NCBI RefSeq assembly: GCF_003627995.1 | Contig: NZ_CP032707.1 | Location: forward strand, 2,532,501-2,596,500 | Origin: Brevundimonas naejangsanensis | Lineage (GTDB): Bacteria; Pseudomonadota; Alphaproteobacteria; Caulobacterales; Caulobacteraceae | Reading direction: 5' to 3' | DNA length: 64,000 nucleotides | In this document: piece after piece, positions 25,723-34,125 of the stretch | Layout of the letters: every line of letters begins with the position of its first letter | Position numbering within the stretch: the first letter of the stretch is position 1 | Notes under the pieces: generated by a model | The model's database searches: none | Seen by the model: the letters and a program-made list of their open reading frames with translations, nothing else | What the model was told of the DNA's origin: nothing | Position numbers and translations under genes: made by a program

Positions 25723-27900
25723 TCACGCCTTCTCCCAGCCCTTTTCGACGGCCCAGACGGCGAAGGCGTAATCGTGCGCGATGTCCTTCAGATAGTCGAA
25801 GCGGCCGGAGGAGGCGAAGTGGCCCGCCTCCATGTTGATCTTCAGCAACACCGGCTTGCCCGAGGTCGAGGCCGGACGCAGCTTGGCCACCCACTTCTCG
25901 GGCTCCCAATACGTGACGCGTGGATCGGACAGGCCGCCGGTCGCCAGCACGGCCGGGTAGGGCTTGGCCTCGATCTGGTCGTAGGGGCTGTAGCTGAGCA
26001 TGTAGTCGTAGGCAGCGGCGTCCTCGAGCGGATTGCCCCATTCGGGCCATTCCGGCGGCGTCAGCGGCAGGCTGGTGTCCGACATGGTGTTGATGACGTC
26101 GACGAAGGGCACGCCGCCGATGACGCCCGCCCACAGGTCCGGCCGCATGTTGGTCACGGCGCCCATCAAGAGGCCGCCGGCCGATCGCCCCTCGGCCACG
26201 ATGTTTCCGGCCTTGGTGTAGTTCCGCGCGATCAGGTGGTCGGCGGCGGCGATGAAGTCGGTGAAGGTGTTCTTCTTGGTGAAGCGACGCGCCGTCAGGA
26301 ACCAGTTCCAGCCCTTGTCCGAGCCGCCGCGGATATGGGCGATGGCGTAGATGAAGCCGCGATCCACCAGCGACAGACGGTTGGTCGAGAAGCCGGCCGC
26401 CATCGGGATGCCGTAGGAGCCGTAGCCGTAGAGCAGCAGGGGCGCCGAACCGTCGACCGGGGTGTCCTTGCGGCGCAGCACCGTCACCGGCACCAGCTCG
26501 CCGTCAGAGGCCGGGGCGTTTAGCCGCTCGACCACATAGTCCGCCGGGTTGTGGCCGGAGGGGATTTCCTGAACCTTGCGCAGGGTGCGCTCGCGCGTCT
26601 TCAGGTCGTAGTCATAGGTCGAGGTCGGCGTGGACGGCGAATTGTAGCCATAGCGCATGACCGTGGTGTCGAACTCCGACGCCCCGCCCAGCGACAGGGC
26701 GTAGGCGGGCTCGTCCGCGGCGATCTCGTGCTCGGCGCCGGCGCGGTCGCGGATGACGATCTTGGTGTTGGCGTCGGCGCGCTCCTGACGACCCAGATAG
26801 TCCTTCACGAGGGCGACGCGCTCGATGAAACGGCCCGGCGTATGCGGGATCAGGTCCTTCCAGTTCGACTTAGCCGGGGCGTCGGTCGGGGCCTCGACCA
26901 CCTTGAAGTCGACCGCGTCGTCGGCGTTGGTGCGGATCACCCAGCGGTCGCCCCAGTGGTCCAGTTCGTACAGGCGGCCGACGTGGCGCGGCTCGACCAC
27001 CACGGGCGTCGCCGTCGGAGTCGCGCCCGAGATGATGCGGCCTTCCGAGGTTTCCTGGTTGGCGATGCCGATGACGATGAAGGCGTCGTCGGACGTGCGG
27101 CCGACGCTCTGGAACATGCCGTCGTCGGTTTCCTCATAGACCAGGGACGTCTCGCCGCCGCGCGCGGGGCGACGGAAGATCTTGTCCGGGCGGCCGTTGT
27201 CGTCGCGGTTGGTCCAGAAGATCCACTGGCTGTCCGGCGAGAAGGTGAAGTTCTCGGTCGCGGATTCGATGGGGTTGGGCAGGACCTCGCCGGTGGCCAG
27301 ATCCTTCACATAGATCTTGAAGACCTCCGAGCCCTGGGCGTCCTCGGCATAGGCGAACAGGGCGTGGTCAGGGCTGTACTCGGTCGCCGACACTTCCGAA
27401 TAGGCCTTGCCTTCAGCCAGCTTGTTGCAGTCCAGCAGAATGGTCTCGCCGTCGCTGCGCCCACGCGGACGACGGCAATAGAGCGGGTGCTGGTCGCCGG
27501 TGTTGTAGCGGACGTAGTATTCCCAGGCGCCGTCGGCGGCGGGGACGGAGCTGTCATCCTCCTTGATGCGGCCCTTCATCTCCTCGAACATCGCCGTCTG
27601 CAGCGGCAGGGTCGAGGCCATCATGGCCTCGCGATAGGCGTTCTCGGCGGTCAGGTGTTCCTTGACGTCGGCCTTGATCAGCGACGGGTCGCGCAGCACC
27701 GCCTGCCAGTTGTCGTCCTTCATCCACTGATAGTCGTCGACGCGGACGCGGCCCAGCTGCTCGATGCGGACAGGGACCTTCTTGGCGACGGGCGGTTGGG
27801 GCAGGGACATCGAGACTCCGGTAGTTGGGCGGGCGAAAGCGGGGGAGGCGGCGACCACGCCGACGGCGGCGGTCGAGGCGATCAGTTCGCGACGGTTCAT
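25723..27900 (-). CDS. Oligopeptidase B-like S9 family peptidase, probably exported
   Basis: 725 aa. The N-terminal beta-propeller domain runs to about residue 420, and the C-terminal alpha/beta-hydrolase domain holds the nucleophile Ser in GRSAGGLLMG and the catalytic His in EAGHFASSGR. The layout, including GYGSYGIPMAAGF and HIRGGSDKGW, matches oligopeptidase B (protease II), which cuts short peptides after Lys or Arg. Start 27900 is chosen because MNRRELIASTAAVGVVAASPAFA looks like a twin-arginine or Sec export signal, unusual for this mostly cytosolic family. It lies just past the two TonB receptors and tRNA-Asp, so it could digest imported peptides in the periplasm; that link is inferred. 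Confidence 0.9.
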   Translation of the reverse strand: MNRRELIASTAAVGVVAASPAFARPTTGVSMSLPQPPVAKKVPVRIEQLGRVRVDDYQWMKDDNWQAVLRDPSLIKADVKEHLTAENAYREAMMASTLPLQTAMFEEMKGRIKEDDSSVPAADGAWEYYVRYNTGDQHPLYCRRPRGRSDGETILLDCNKLAEGKAYSEVSATEYSPDHALFAYAEDAQGSEVFKIYVKDLATGEVLPNPIESATENFTFSPDSQWIFWTNRDDNGRPDKIFRRPARGGETSLVYEETDDGMFQSVGRTSDDAFIVIGIANQETSEGRIISGATPTATPVVVEPRHVGRLYELDHWGDRWVIRTNADDAVDFKVVEAPTDAPAKSNWKDLIPHTPGRFIERVALVKDYLGRQERADANTKIVIRDRAGAEHEIAADEPAYALSLGGASEFDTTVMRYGYNSPSTPTSTYDYDLKTRERTLRKVQEIPSGHNPADYVVERLNAPASDGELVPVTVLRRKDTPVDGSAPLLLYGYGSYGIPMAAGFSTNRLSLVDRGFIYAIAHIRGGSDKGWNWFLTARRFTKKNTFTDFIAAADHLIARNYTKAGNIVAEGRSAGGLLMGAVTNMRPDLWAGVIGGVPFVDVINTMSDTSLPLTPPEWPEWGNPLEDAAAYDYMLSYSPYDQIEAKPYPAVLATGGLSDPRVTYWEPEKWVAKLRPASTSGKPVLLKINMEAGHFASSGRFDYLKDIAHDYAFAVWAVEKGWEKA

Positions 27901-27973
27901 AAGACGGGCTCCCCCAGAGGTCATGATTTGAGCCGGACCTTGTGCCCCGCGACGCTCGGCGTCAAATGGCGTC

Positions 27974-28777
27974 ATGGTCATTCAGGATCTTCCGCCCGAA
28001 CAACCCGCCGTCGTCGCCTCCGCTCCGCCCGAATGGGACCTGACGGTCGGCATGATCAATGCCACGGTGCAACTGGATCAGCCGATCAACGGCAGCCAGC
28101 GGAAGGTCGGCACGGGCTTTCTCATCGCCGCGCCCCGGCCCGACGGGGCGCCGCGCGTGGTGCTGGTGACGGCCCGTCATGTCCTGGACGTCATGCCCGG
28201 AAGCGAGGCGCGCATCGGCTGGCGCACGGCCGAGGCGGACGGCGCCTGGAAGTTCGCGCCCGGAACGCTGGCGATCCGCGACGCGGACGGCGCGCCCTTG
28301 TGGACCGCCCATCCCGAGCGCGACGTGGCGGTGATGGAGATTGCGGCGCCGCCGGCCTTCGCCCAGGCGGCGATTCCCGTCGGCTGGCTGGCCGAGGCGG
28401 ACGCTTTCGACCGTTGGCGCATAGGGCCGGGGGACGAGCTCATGGCTCTGGGCTATCCGCACGGCCTGTCGGCCAACCGGGCGGGGTTTCCCATTCTGCG
28501 TCTGGGCCGGATCAGTTCCTGGCCTCTGACGCCGATCCGGCATTTCCCGATCTTCCTGCTCGATTTCGTGGTGGCCGAGGGCAATTCGGGCGGGCCGGTC
28601 TTCTGGACTCCGGCCGCGCGCCGCATGCCGGGCGCGCCCGTGCCGGATCATCCCTTCATCGCCGGGGTTCTGGTGCAGGAGGTTCAGGGCGGCGGCGAGG
28701 GCATGGACCTGGGCGTCGTGGCCCACGCGCAATATGTGCGCGAGACGATCGAACGGCTGGACATTTCCTCCCCATGA
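27974..28777 (+). CDS. Trypsin-like serine protease, no signal peptide
   Basis: 267 aa. The chymotrypsin/HtrA-like triad is visible: His69 in VTARHVLD, Asp117 in HPERDVAV, and Ser205 in EGNSGGPVF. A GTGFLIAA strand precedes the His, as in HtrA-type proteases. There is no PDZ domain and no signal peptide or membrane helix, so it appears cytosolic, which is unusual for this fold. It is divergent from the S9 peptidase gene with a 73-bp gap, and its stop codon lies inside the first arm of an intergenic repeat. Substrate unknown. Confidence 0.85.
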   Translation: MVIQDLPPEQPAVVASAPPEWDLTVGMINATVQLDQPINGSQRKVGTGFLIAAPRPDGAPRVVLVTARHVLDVMPGSEARIGWRTAEADGAWKFAPGTLAIRDADGAPLWTAHPERDVAVMEIAAPPAFAQAAIPVGWLAEADAFDRWRIGPGDELMALGYPHGLSANRAGFPILRLGRISSWPLTPIRHFPIFLLDFVVAEGNSGGPVFWTPAARRMPGAPVPDHPFIAGVLVQEVQGGGEGMDLGVVAHAQYVRETIERLDISSP

Positions 28778-28899
28778 AATGGGGAGGGGGACCGCATAGC
28801 GGTGGAGGGGCAGCGCCGCCTGCGCCCGTCGCACGGCCCCTCCGTCACGTCGCTGACGCGCCGCGCCACCTCCCCATCGGCGCCGCCGATAGGGAGGAG
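28767..28899. repeat. Intergenic palindromic repeat element
   Basis: The element opens with hairpin CCTCCCCAT/ATGGGGAGG (28767-28775 with 28779-28787) and closes with a second hairpin, CCTCCCC-ATCGGC against GCCGAT-AGGGAGG (about 28868-28897). Between them are GGTGGAGGGGC and a near-complement GGCCCCTCC. Such elements, with CTCCCC/GGGGAG ends and an ACCGC..GCGGTGGAGGGG core, are characteristic of extragenic repeats in Caulobacterales. It sits between two convergent genes and could act as a terminator. Confidence 0.7.
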
Positions 28900-28905
28900 A
28901 AGTCC

Positions 28906-30690
28906 TTATCCCGCCAGAGCCTCGACCGTCATCCGTTGCAGCAGGTCCCCGCCCTGGCCGACGGCGGCCAGGCGGCTGGAGACGTGGCCCAGGACGTTGG
29001 CGGCATAGACTTCATAGAGGTCCAGCTTGCCCTGCAGCCAGGCGGGATCGCCGTCGTCGGCGTTCAGCTTCGCCTTGGCGGCCAGGGCGCCCTTGGCCAG
29101 CATCCAGCCGCCGACCACGTCGCCCATCAGCTTCAGATAGGCGTCGGCGCCGGCCAGGACGTCGGCGGCGCGGGCGGCGTCGGTCTTGGCGTCCAGCAGC
29201 CACAGGGTGGCGTCCTCGACCGCCTCGATGGCCGTGGCGAAACGTTCGACCGGCTTGCCGCTGTAAAGGCGGTCGATCTGGGCCAGGGTCGCCTTCATCT
29301 CAGCGATCAGGGCCTTGGCGGACTCGCCGCCGTCCATCGACAGCTTGCGGCCCACCAGGTCCATGGCCTGGATGCCGTTGGTGCCTTCGTAGATCGGGGC
29401 GATGCGCGCGTCGCGATAGTATTGGGCCGCGCCGGTCTCCTCGATGAAGCCCATGCCGCCGTGGACCTGAACGCCCATGGAGGCGACCTCGCAGCCGATG
29501 TCGGTGGACCAGGCCTTGGCGATCGGGGTGAAAAGGTCCTCGCGACCCTTCCAGACCTTGCGCTCCTCCTCGGTGGCGGCGTGGCGAGCCAGGTCGGCGG
29601 CGACGCCGGTCGACAGGCAGATGGCGCGGGCGGCGGCGACCTTGGCCTTCATCACCGACAACATGCGGCGCACGTCAGGGTGGTCGAAGATCGCGGCGTC
29701 CTTCTCGCCGGTCCAGACGCTGCGGCCCTGACGGCGTTCCAGCGCATAGGCCAGGGCGTGCTGATAGGCGCGCTCGGCGATGCCGACGCCCTCGACGCCG
29801 ACGGCCAGGCGGGCGGCGTTCATCATGACGAACATATGGGCCAGGCCCTGGTTCGGCTGGCCGACCAGCTCGGCGCGGGCGCCCTCATAGCTCATGACGC
29901 AGGTGGGTGAGGCGTGAATGCCCAGCTTGTGCTCGACGCCGACCGGGCGGAAGGCGTTGCGCTCGCCCAGCGAACCGTCGGCGTTGACGGCGAACTTGGG
30001 CGTCAGGAACAGGCTGATGCCCTTGGGGCCGGGAGGCGCGTCGGGCAGGCGGGCCAGCACCAGGTGGACGATGTTGTCTGCCGCGTCGTGGTCGCCCCAG
30101 GTGATGAAGATCTTCTGGCCGGTCAGGGCGTAGGTCCCGTCGCCATTGGGAACCGCCGTCGCCGTCAGGGCGCCCAGGTCGGACCCGGCGTGCGGCTCGG
30201 TCAGCACCATGGCGCCGGTCCATTCGCCGGACACCAGCTTGGGGAGGTAGGTCGCCTTCTGATAGGCGTTGCCGACCTGCTCCAGCGCCTCGATCGAGGC
30301 CAGCGACAGCATGGGGCACAGGCCGAAGGCCATGTTGGCAGCGTGGACGGTCTCATAGGCCGCCAGCTCCAGCGCCTTGGGAAGGGCCTGCCCGCCAGCC
30401 TCGACCGAGGCGGTCAGGCTGGTCCAGCCGCCGGCGGCGAACTGCTGATAGGCGTCGGCGAAGCCGGGGGCGGCCGTCACGGCGCCGTTGGCGTATTTCG
30501 CGCCGGCCAGGTCGCCGGGGCGGTTCAGCGGGGCCAGAACCCCTTCCGAAAACTGAGCGGCCGCGTCCAGCACCGCCGAGGCGACGTCGGCGTCATAGTC
30601 GGGAAAGGCGCCGGTCGCCGCGACCTGGCCGATGCCGGCCACGGCGTCGAGGGCGAAGGCGATGTCGCGGACAGGGGCGCGGTAGGTCAT
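28906..30690 (-). CDS. Acyl-CoA dehydrogenase (FadE-like, long form)
   Basis: 594 aa FAD enzyme introducing the 2,3-double bond into acyl-CoA. Motifs: MVLTEPHAGSDLG (FAD and substrate contact), GQKIFITWGDHD, the NAARLAVGVEGVGIAERAYQHAL helix, and GGMGFIEETGAAQYYRDARIAPIYEGTNGIQ with the catalytic Glu region. The extra C-terminal 150 residues are typical of the larger bacterial type rather than the 380-residue mitochondrial type. Start 30690 (MTYRAPVRDI) is the family N-terminus. It forms a single transcription unit and would work with the acyl-CoA ligase at 13541 in fatty-acid breakdown. Chain-length preference unknown. Confidence 0.95.
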   Translation of the reverse strand: MTYRAPVRDIAFALDAVAGIGQVAATGAFPDYDADVASAVLDAAAQFSEGVLAPLNRPGDLAGAKYANGAVTAAPGFADAYQQFAAGGWTSLTASVEAGGQALPKALELAAYETVHAANMAFGLCPMLSLASIEALEQVGNAYQKATYLPKLVSGEWTGAMVLTEPHAGSDLGALTATAVPNGDGTYALTGQKIFITWGDHDAADNIVHLVLARLPDAPPGPKGISLFLTPKFAVNADGSLGERNAFRPVGVEHKLGIHASPTCVMSYEGARAELVGQPNQGLAHMFVMMNAARLAVGVEGVGIAERAYQHALAYALERRQGRSVWTGEKDAAIFDHPDVRRMLSVMKAKVAAARAICLSTGVAADLARHAATEEERKVWKGREDLFTPIAKAWSTDIGCEVASMGVQVHGGMGFIEETGAAQYYRDARIAPIYEGTNGIQAMDLVGRKLSMDGGESAKALIAEMKATLAQIDRLYSGKPVERFATAIEAVEDATLWLLDAKTDAARAADVLAGADAYLKLMGDVVGGWMLAKGALAAKAKLNADDGDPAWLQGKLDLYEVYAANVLGHVSSRLAAVGQGGDLLQRMTVEALAG

Positions 30691-30811
30691 GGCGGTCTCC
30701 AAATCTCGATACGCTTCTGGCGCCCGAGTTGACGCTGATGCAAGGGTGCTTGGACTTTGGTCGTGGTTCCGCCAAGCTGTGGCGCCGTGCCGTCACGGAA
30801 GGAAAGACCCC

Positions 30812-31363
30812 TTGGCCGAACCTCGCAGCCGATATTCGACAGTTTCACTGATCCTGCACTGGACGATTGCGGTCGCCGTGCTGACCCAGATCGGCCTGAT
30901 CATGGCCCGAGACGCGACCCAGGGCGAGGCGGCGCGACAGCTCCTGCAGACGCACAAGGCCCTGGGCCTGACCATCCTGGTGCTGACGCTGGCGCGCCTG
31001 GGCTGGCGGCTGGCCAATCCGCTGATCGCCCTGCCGTCGGGCACGCCGACGTGGGAGCGAATTCTGTCGCGGGGAACGCAGTTCCTGTTCTACGCGGTGC
31101 TGTTGATTCTGCCGCTGACCGGCTGGCTGGCGTCGTCCGCCGCCGCGCGGGAGATCAGCTGGTTCGGCCTGTTCGACTGGCCCCTGCTGCCGATCGGCGG
31201 CGGGCGCGAGGTCGCGGGGCGCTTCATGGACGTGCATGAGATGGTGGTGAAGCTGCTTTACCTCCTGATCGTCCTGCATGTGGCCGGGGCGCTGAAGCAT
31301 CACTTTATCAATCGCGACAATGTGTTGCGGCGGATGCTGCCCTTCATCGCGCCTCGCCCATGA
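30812..31363 (+). CDS. Cytochrome b561-type membrane protein
   Basis: 183 aa with four transmembrane helices. Haem ligands are expected at His in LILHWTIAV, QTHKALG, MDVHEMVV and VLHVAGALKHH, in the pattern of the bacterial YodB/CybB type cytochrome b561. It probably passes electrons between quinol and a partner such as oxygen or superoxide. The start is a TTG at 30812, ten bases after GGAAGGA, chosen because a longer ORF would add a hydrophilic, family-atypical N-terminus. Its stop overlaps the next gene's ATG by 4 bp, suggesting coupling with the tRNA-modification enzyme. Confidence 0.85.
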   Translation: MAEPRSRYSTVSLILHWTIAVAVLTQIGLIMARDATQGEAARQLLQTHKALGLTILVLTLARLGWRLANPLIALPSGTPTWERILSRGTQFLFYAVLLILPLTGWLASSAAAREISWFGLFDWPLLPIGGGREVAGRFMDVHEMVVKLLYLLIVLHVAGALKHHFINRDNVLRRMLPFIAPRP

Positions 31364-32280
31364 CCAGCGACGCGCCAGAAATCGCCGCCGAGGCGCTGAA
31401 GACGGGCCGCCTGGTCATCCTGCCGACCGAGACGGTCTATGGGCTGGCGGCTGACGCCTCCAATCCTCAGGCGGTGGCGCGCATCTTCGAGGCCAAGGGG
31501 CGGCCGCGCTTCAATCCGCTGATCGCCCACGTCGCCAATGCGCTGGACGCCGAAGAGATCGCCGTGTTCGACGCCCGCGCCCGCGCTTTGGCCGAAGCCT
31601 TCTGGCCGGGACCGCTGACCATCGTGGCGCCCGTGCGGGATCGCGAACGGGTGTGCGATCTGGCGCGGGCGGGGCTGGACAGCGTGGCCGTGCGCGTGCC
31701 CGGCCATCCGCGCGCGCGGGCGGTCATCGGCGCCTTCGGCGGCCCCGTCGTGGCGCCCTCGGCCAACCGCTCGGGCCGACCCAGCCCGACGACCTTCGCC
31801 GACGCCCTGGAGGAGACGGGCCACGCCGTCGGCGCGGCCGTCGACGGCGGCCCCTGCGCCGTCGGGGTCGAGAGCACGGTCGTGTCGGTGCTGGACGGAC
31901 AGGTCGCCCTGCTGCGTCCCGGCTCGGTCACGCGCGAAGAGATCGAGGCCGTGGTCGGGCCGCTGGCCGAAAATGGGCAGGGGCATCGCTCGCCGGGGCG
32001 GCTGGCCCTGCACTATGCGCCGGACGCGCCGGTGCGGATCGAGGCCGAGGGGGCGAAGGAGGGCGAAATCCTGCTGGGTTTCGGTCCCGGCGTCGGTGAT
32101 CCGCGCTGGAGCCTCAGCCCGGCCGGCGACCTGCGCGAGGCGGCGGCCAACCTGTTCCGCCTGCTGCGCGAGGCGGATCGGACCAAGCCTGCGGGCATCG
32201 CCGTCTCGCCAATTCCGGCGAAGGGGCTGGGCGAGGCGATCAATGACCGCCTGCGCCGCGCGGCAGGGTTCGTCGGCTAG
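31360..32280 (+). CDS. tsaC: L-threonylcarbamoyladenylate synthase (Sua5/YrdC family)
   Basis: 306 aa. It makes threonylcarbamoyl-AMP from threonine, bicarbonate and ATP, used to modify A37 of tRNAs reading ANN codons. The YrdC domain covers about 5-200 (PTETVYGLAADA, KGRPRFNPLI, FWPGPLT, VRVPGHP, APSANRSGRPSPTT). A C-terminal Sua5 domain follows (about 215-300), so this is the long Sua5 form rather than short TsaC. SPGRLALHYAPDAPV marks the linker between the domains, which closes the active site. Its ATG overlaps the cytochrome gene stop. Identification is firm. Confidence 0.94.
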   Translation: MTSDAPEIAAEALKTGRLVILPTETVYGLAADASNPQAVARIFEAKGRPRFNPLIAHVANALDAEEIAVFDARARALAEAFWPGPLTIVAPVRDRERVCDLARAGLDSVAVRVPGHPRARAVIGAFGGPVVAPSANRSGRPSPTTFADALEETGHAVGAAVDGGPCAVGVESTVVSVLDGQVALLRPGSVTREEIEAVVGPLAENGQGHRSPGRLALHYAPDAPVRIEAEGAKEGEILLGFGPGVGDPRWSLSPAGDLREAAANLFRLLREADRTKPAGIAVSPIPAKGLGEAINDRLRRAAGFVG

Positions 32281-32294
32281 GCAGTTCCCTGTCC

Positions 32295-32366
32295 GTCATT
32301 CCGGCCGAACCCTCGTGTCTTGTCCTGAGCGGTCCCGGATAACGGCTGCGCCGTTTCCGGGATGAC
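32295..32366. repeat. Intergenic hairpin repeat between convergent genes
   Basis: An inner hairpin (32333-32346 with 32350-32362: CCCGGATAACGGC against GCCGTTTCCGGG, one bulge) is enclosed by GTCATTCC at 32295-32302 and GGATGAC at 32360-32366. The nested arrangement resembles mobile REP-type elements of Caulobacterales and may also stop transcription from both sides. Confidence 0.6.
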
Positions 32367-32391
32367 GCGGGCGGCTGCTGGCGCGAGCGGT

Positions 32392-33180
32392 CTATTGAGC
32401 CGTCCAGCCGCCATCGACCGAGAAATGCGAGCCGTTGGCCGAGGCGCCGAGATCGGACGCCAGATAGAGGAAGACGCCCGCCAGTTCGTCGGTCGTGACG
32501 AACCGCTTGGTCGGCTGCGAGCCGAGGATGACGGACTTCATCACCTCGTCCTCGCTCATGCCGCGCGTGCGGGCCTGGTCCTGAATCTGCTTGGCGACGA
32601 TGGGGGTCTCGACGAAGCCGGGGCAGATGGCGTTGCAGGTGATGTTCTGCTGCGCCAGTTCCAGCGCCACCGTCTTGGTGAAGCCGATCACCCCGTGCTT
32701 GGCGGCGACATAGGCCGACTTGAACGGGCTGGCGACCAGGCCGTGAGCCGAGGCGATGTTGATGATCCGGCCGCGTCCCTGCGCCTTCATGATCGGCACC
32801 GCCGCCCTGGTGGCGTAGAAGGTCGAGGATAGGTTGATGGCGATGATCTTCTCCCACGCCTCGGCGGGGAAGTTCTCGACGGCCTCGACGTGCTGGATGC
32901 CGGCGTTGTTGACCAGGATGTCGAGGCGGCCCAGTTCGCGATGCGCCGTGGCGATCATGTCCTCGATCTGATCCGGCTGGGTCATGTCGGCCGGGTGGTA
33001 AAGGACGCGCACGCCCGTCTCGGCCGCCAGGTCTGCGCGCGTCTTCTCGATGGCGTCGGGATCGCCCAGGCCGTTCAGCATCACGTCGCCGCCGCACAGG
33101 GCCACGGCCCGCGCCAGCGCCAGTCCGATGCCGGAGGTCGAGCCGGAGACGACCGCGACCCGGCCCTTGAGATCGTTCAT
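32392..33180 (-). CDS. bdhA: 3-hydroxybutyrate dehydrogenase
   Basis: 262 aa short-chain dehydrogenase/reductase. The NAD-binding motif GSTSGIG is near residue 12, NNAG is in LVNNAGIQHVE, and the catalytic Ser and Tyr-Lys lie in NIASAHGLVASPFKSAYVAAKHG. The substrate-specific residues around IQHV and the C-terminal GSQPTKRFVTTDEL match the D-3-hydroxybutyrate dehydrogenase family, which links polyhydroxybutyrate and ketone-body metabolism to acetoacetate. Start 33180 (MNDLKGRVAVV) fits the family; upstream in-frame ATGs add up to nine residues. It is convergent with the Sua5 gene, with the hairpin repeat between. Confidence 0.93.
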   Translation of the reverse strand: MNDLKGRVAVVSGSTSGIGLALARAVALCGGDVMLNGLGDPDAIEKTRADLAAETGVRVLYHPADMTQPDQIEDMIATAHRELGRLDILVNNAGIQHVEAVENFPAEAWEKIIAINLSSTFYATRAAVPIMKAQGRGRIINIASAHGLVASPFKSAYVAAKHGVIGFTKTVALELAQQNITCNAICPGFVETPIVAKQIQDQARTRGMSEDEVMKSVILGSQPTKRFVTTDELAGVFLYLASDLGASANGSHFSVDGGWTAQ

Positions 33181-33258
33181 GGCGAACATGAAGCTGCTTC
33201 CACCCATTAGAATATTTGGTTTGGGGCGGAGCCTAGCGACAGACGAAGCGTCTGGCGA

Positions 33259-34032
33259 TCAGGAATTTCCTTCTCTGATGAATATCCAGTCGGAATCGGT
33301 GGAAAGGCTCTTGTCGAACCGATAGCCGTCGCGGTCGAAGGCCTTGAGATCCTCGACCTTTTCCAGCCGGTTCTCGATGGCGAAGCGGGCCATGCCGCCG
33401 CGCGCCTTCTTGGCGTAGAAGGAGATGATGCGGGCCTCGCCGTCCTTCCGCTCCTTGAAGTGGGGGGTCACGACCGGCAGCTTCAGCGCCTTGGCGTCGA
33501 CCGCGCCGAAATATTCGTGGCTGGCCAGGTTCACCAGGGTGCGTTCGGGCAGCTTTTCAGCGTCCTCGTTCAGACGCAACGAGATGCGCTCGCCCCAGAA
33601 GTCGTACAGGGTGGCGCCGCGCTTGGTCTTCAGCCGAACGCCCATTTCAAGGCGATAGGGCTGGATGGCGTCCAGCGGCCGCAGCAGGCCGTAGAAGCCC
33701 GACAGGATGCGCAGGTGATCCTGCGCCCAGGCCAGGTCGTCGGGCGACAGGGTGCGGGCCGACAGGCCTTCATAGACGTCGCCGGCAAAGGCGAAGACGG
33801 CCTGCAGCGCGCCTTCGGACGTGTCGTTGTCGAAGGCCTGGAAGCGTTGATAGTTGAGCTCGGCCAGGGCGTCGGAAATGGACAGGAGCCGGCGCAGGTC
33901 CGCCCGGCTCAGCTGGCGCGTCACCTTGGCCAGTTCGACCGTCTCGTCCGCGCATCGCCGTGGCGTCGCGGGCACGTCGAGGGCGGGCGGGTTGAAGTCC
34001 AGCTTCTTGGCCGGGGACAGGACGATCAGCAA
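33259..34032 (-). CDS. yaaA: Peroxide stress protein YaaA (DUF328)
   Basis: 257 aa, same length and N-terminus (LIVLSPAKKLDF) as E. coli YaaA, which lowers free iron and damage under hydrogen peroxide and binds DNA. Family stretches ARTLSPDDLAWAQDHLRILSGFYGLLRPLD and FYAKKARGGMARF are intact. The start is a TTG at 34032; no ATG exists nearby that would preserve the conserved first strand. It is a single gene. Regulation by a peroxide sensor is plausible but no site is evident. Confidence 0.93.
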   Translation of the reverse strand: MLIVLSPAKKLDFNPPALDVPATPRRCADETVELAKVTRQLSRADLRRLLSISDALAELNYQRFQAFDNDTSEGALQAVFAFAGDVYEGLSARTLSPDDLAWAQDHLRILSGFYGLLRPLDAIQPYRLEMGVRLKTKRGATLYDFWGERISLRLNEDAEKLPERTLVNLASHEYFGAVDAKALKLPVVTPHFKERKDGEARIISFYAKKARGGMARFAIENRLEKVEDLKAFDRDGYRFDKSLSTDSDWIFIREGNS

Positions 34033-34125
34033 AACAACTGACTCCGCAGCGTCGGGAAGCGGGCCTCATAGGCCGCTTCCGTGACGATTTGAACCGCCCG
34101 CGACGTCAGCCTCGGTCGCGGGCTC

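Noticed and set aside
25511..25771. Plus-strand frame across tRNA-Asp
   Set aside because: Its first half is the tRNA complement, which commonly gives artefactual frames.
26551..29910. Very long plus-strand frame (over 1100 codons)
   Set aside because: It is opposite or out of frame with the S9 peptidase, the trypsin-like protease and the acyl-CoA dehydrogenase, all with clear motifs. It is a codon-bias artefact.
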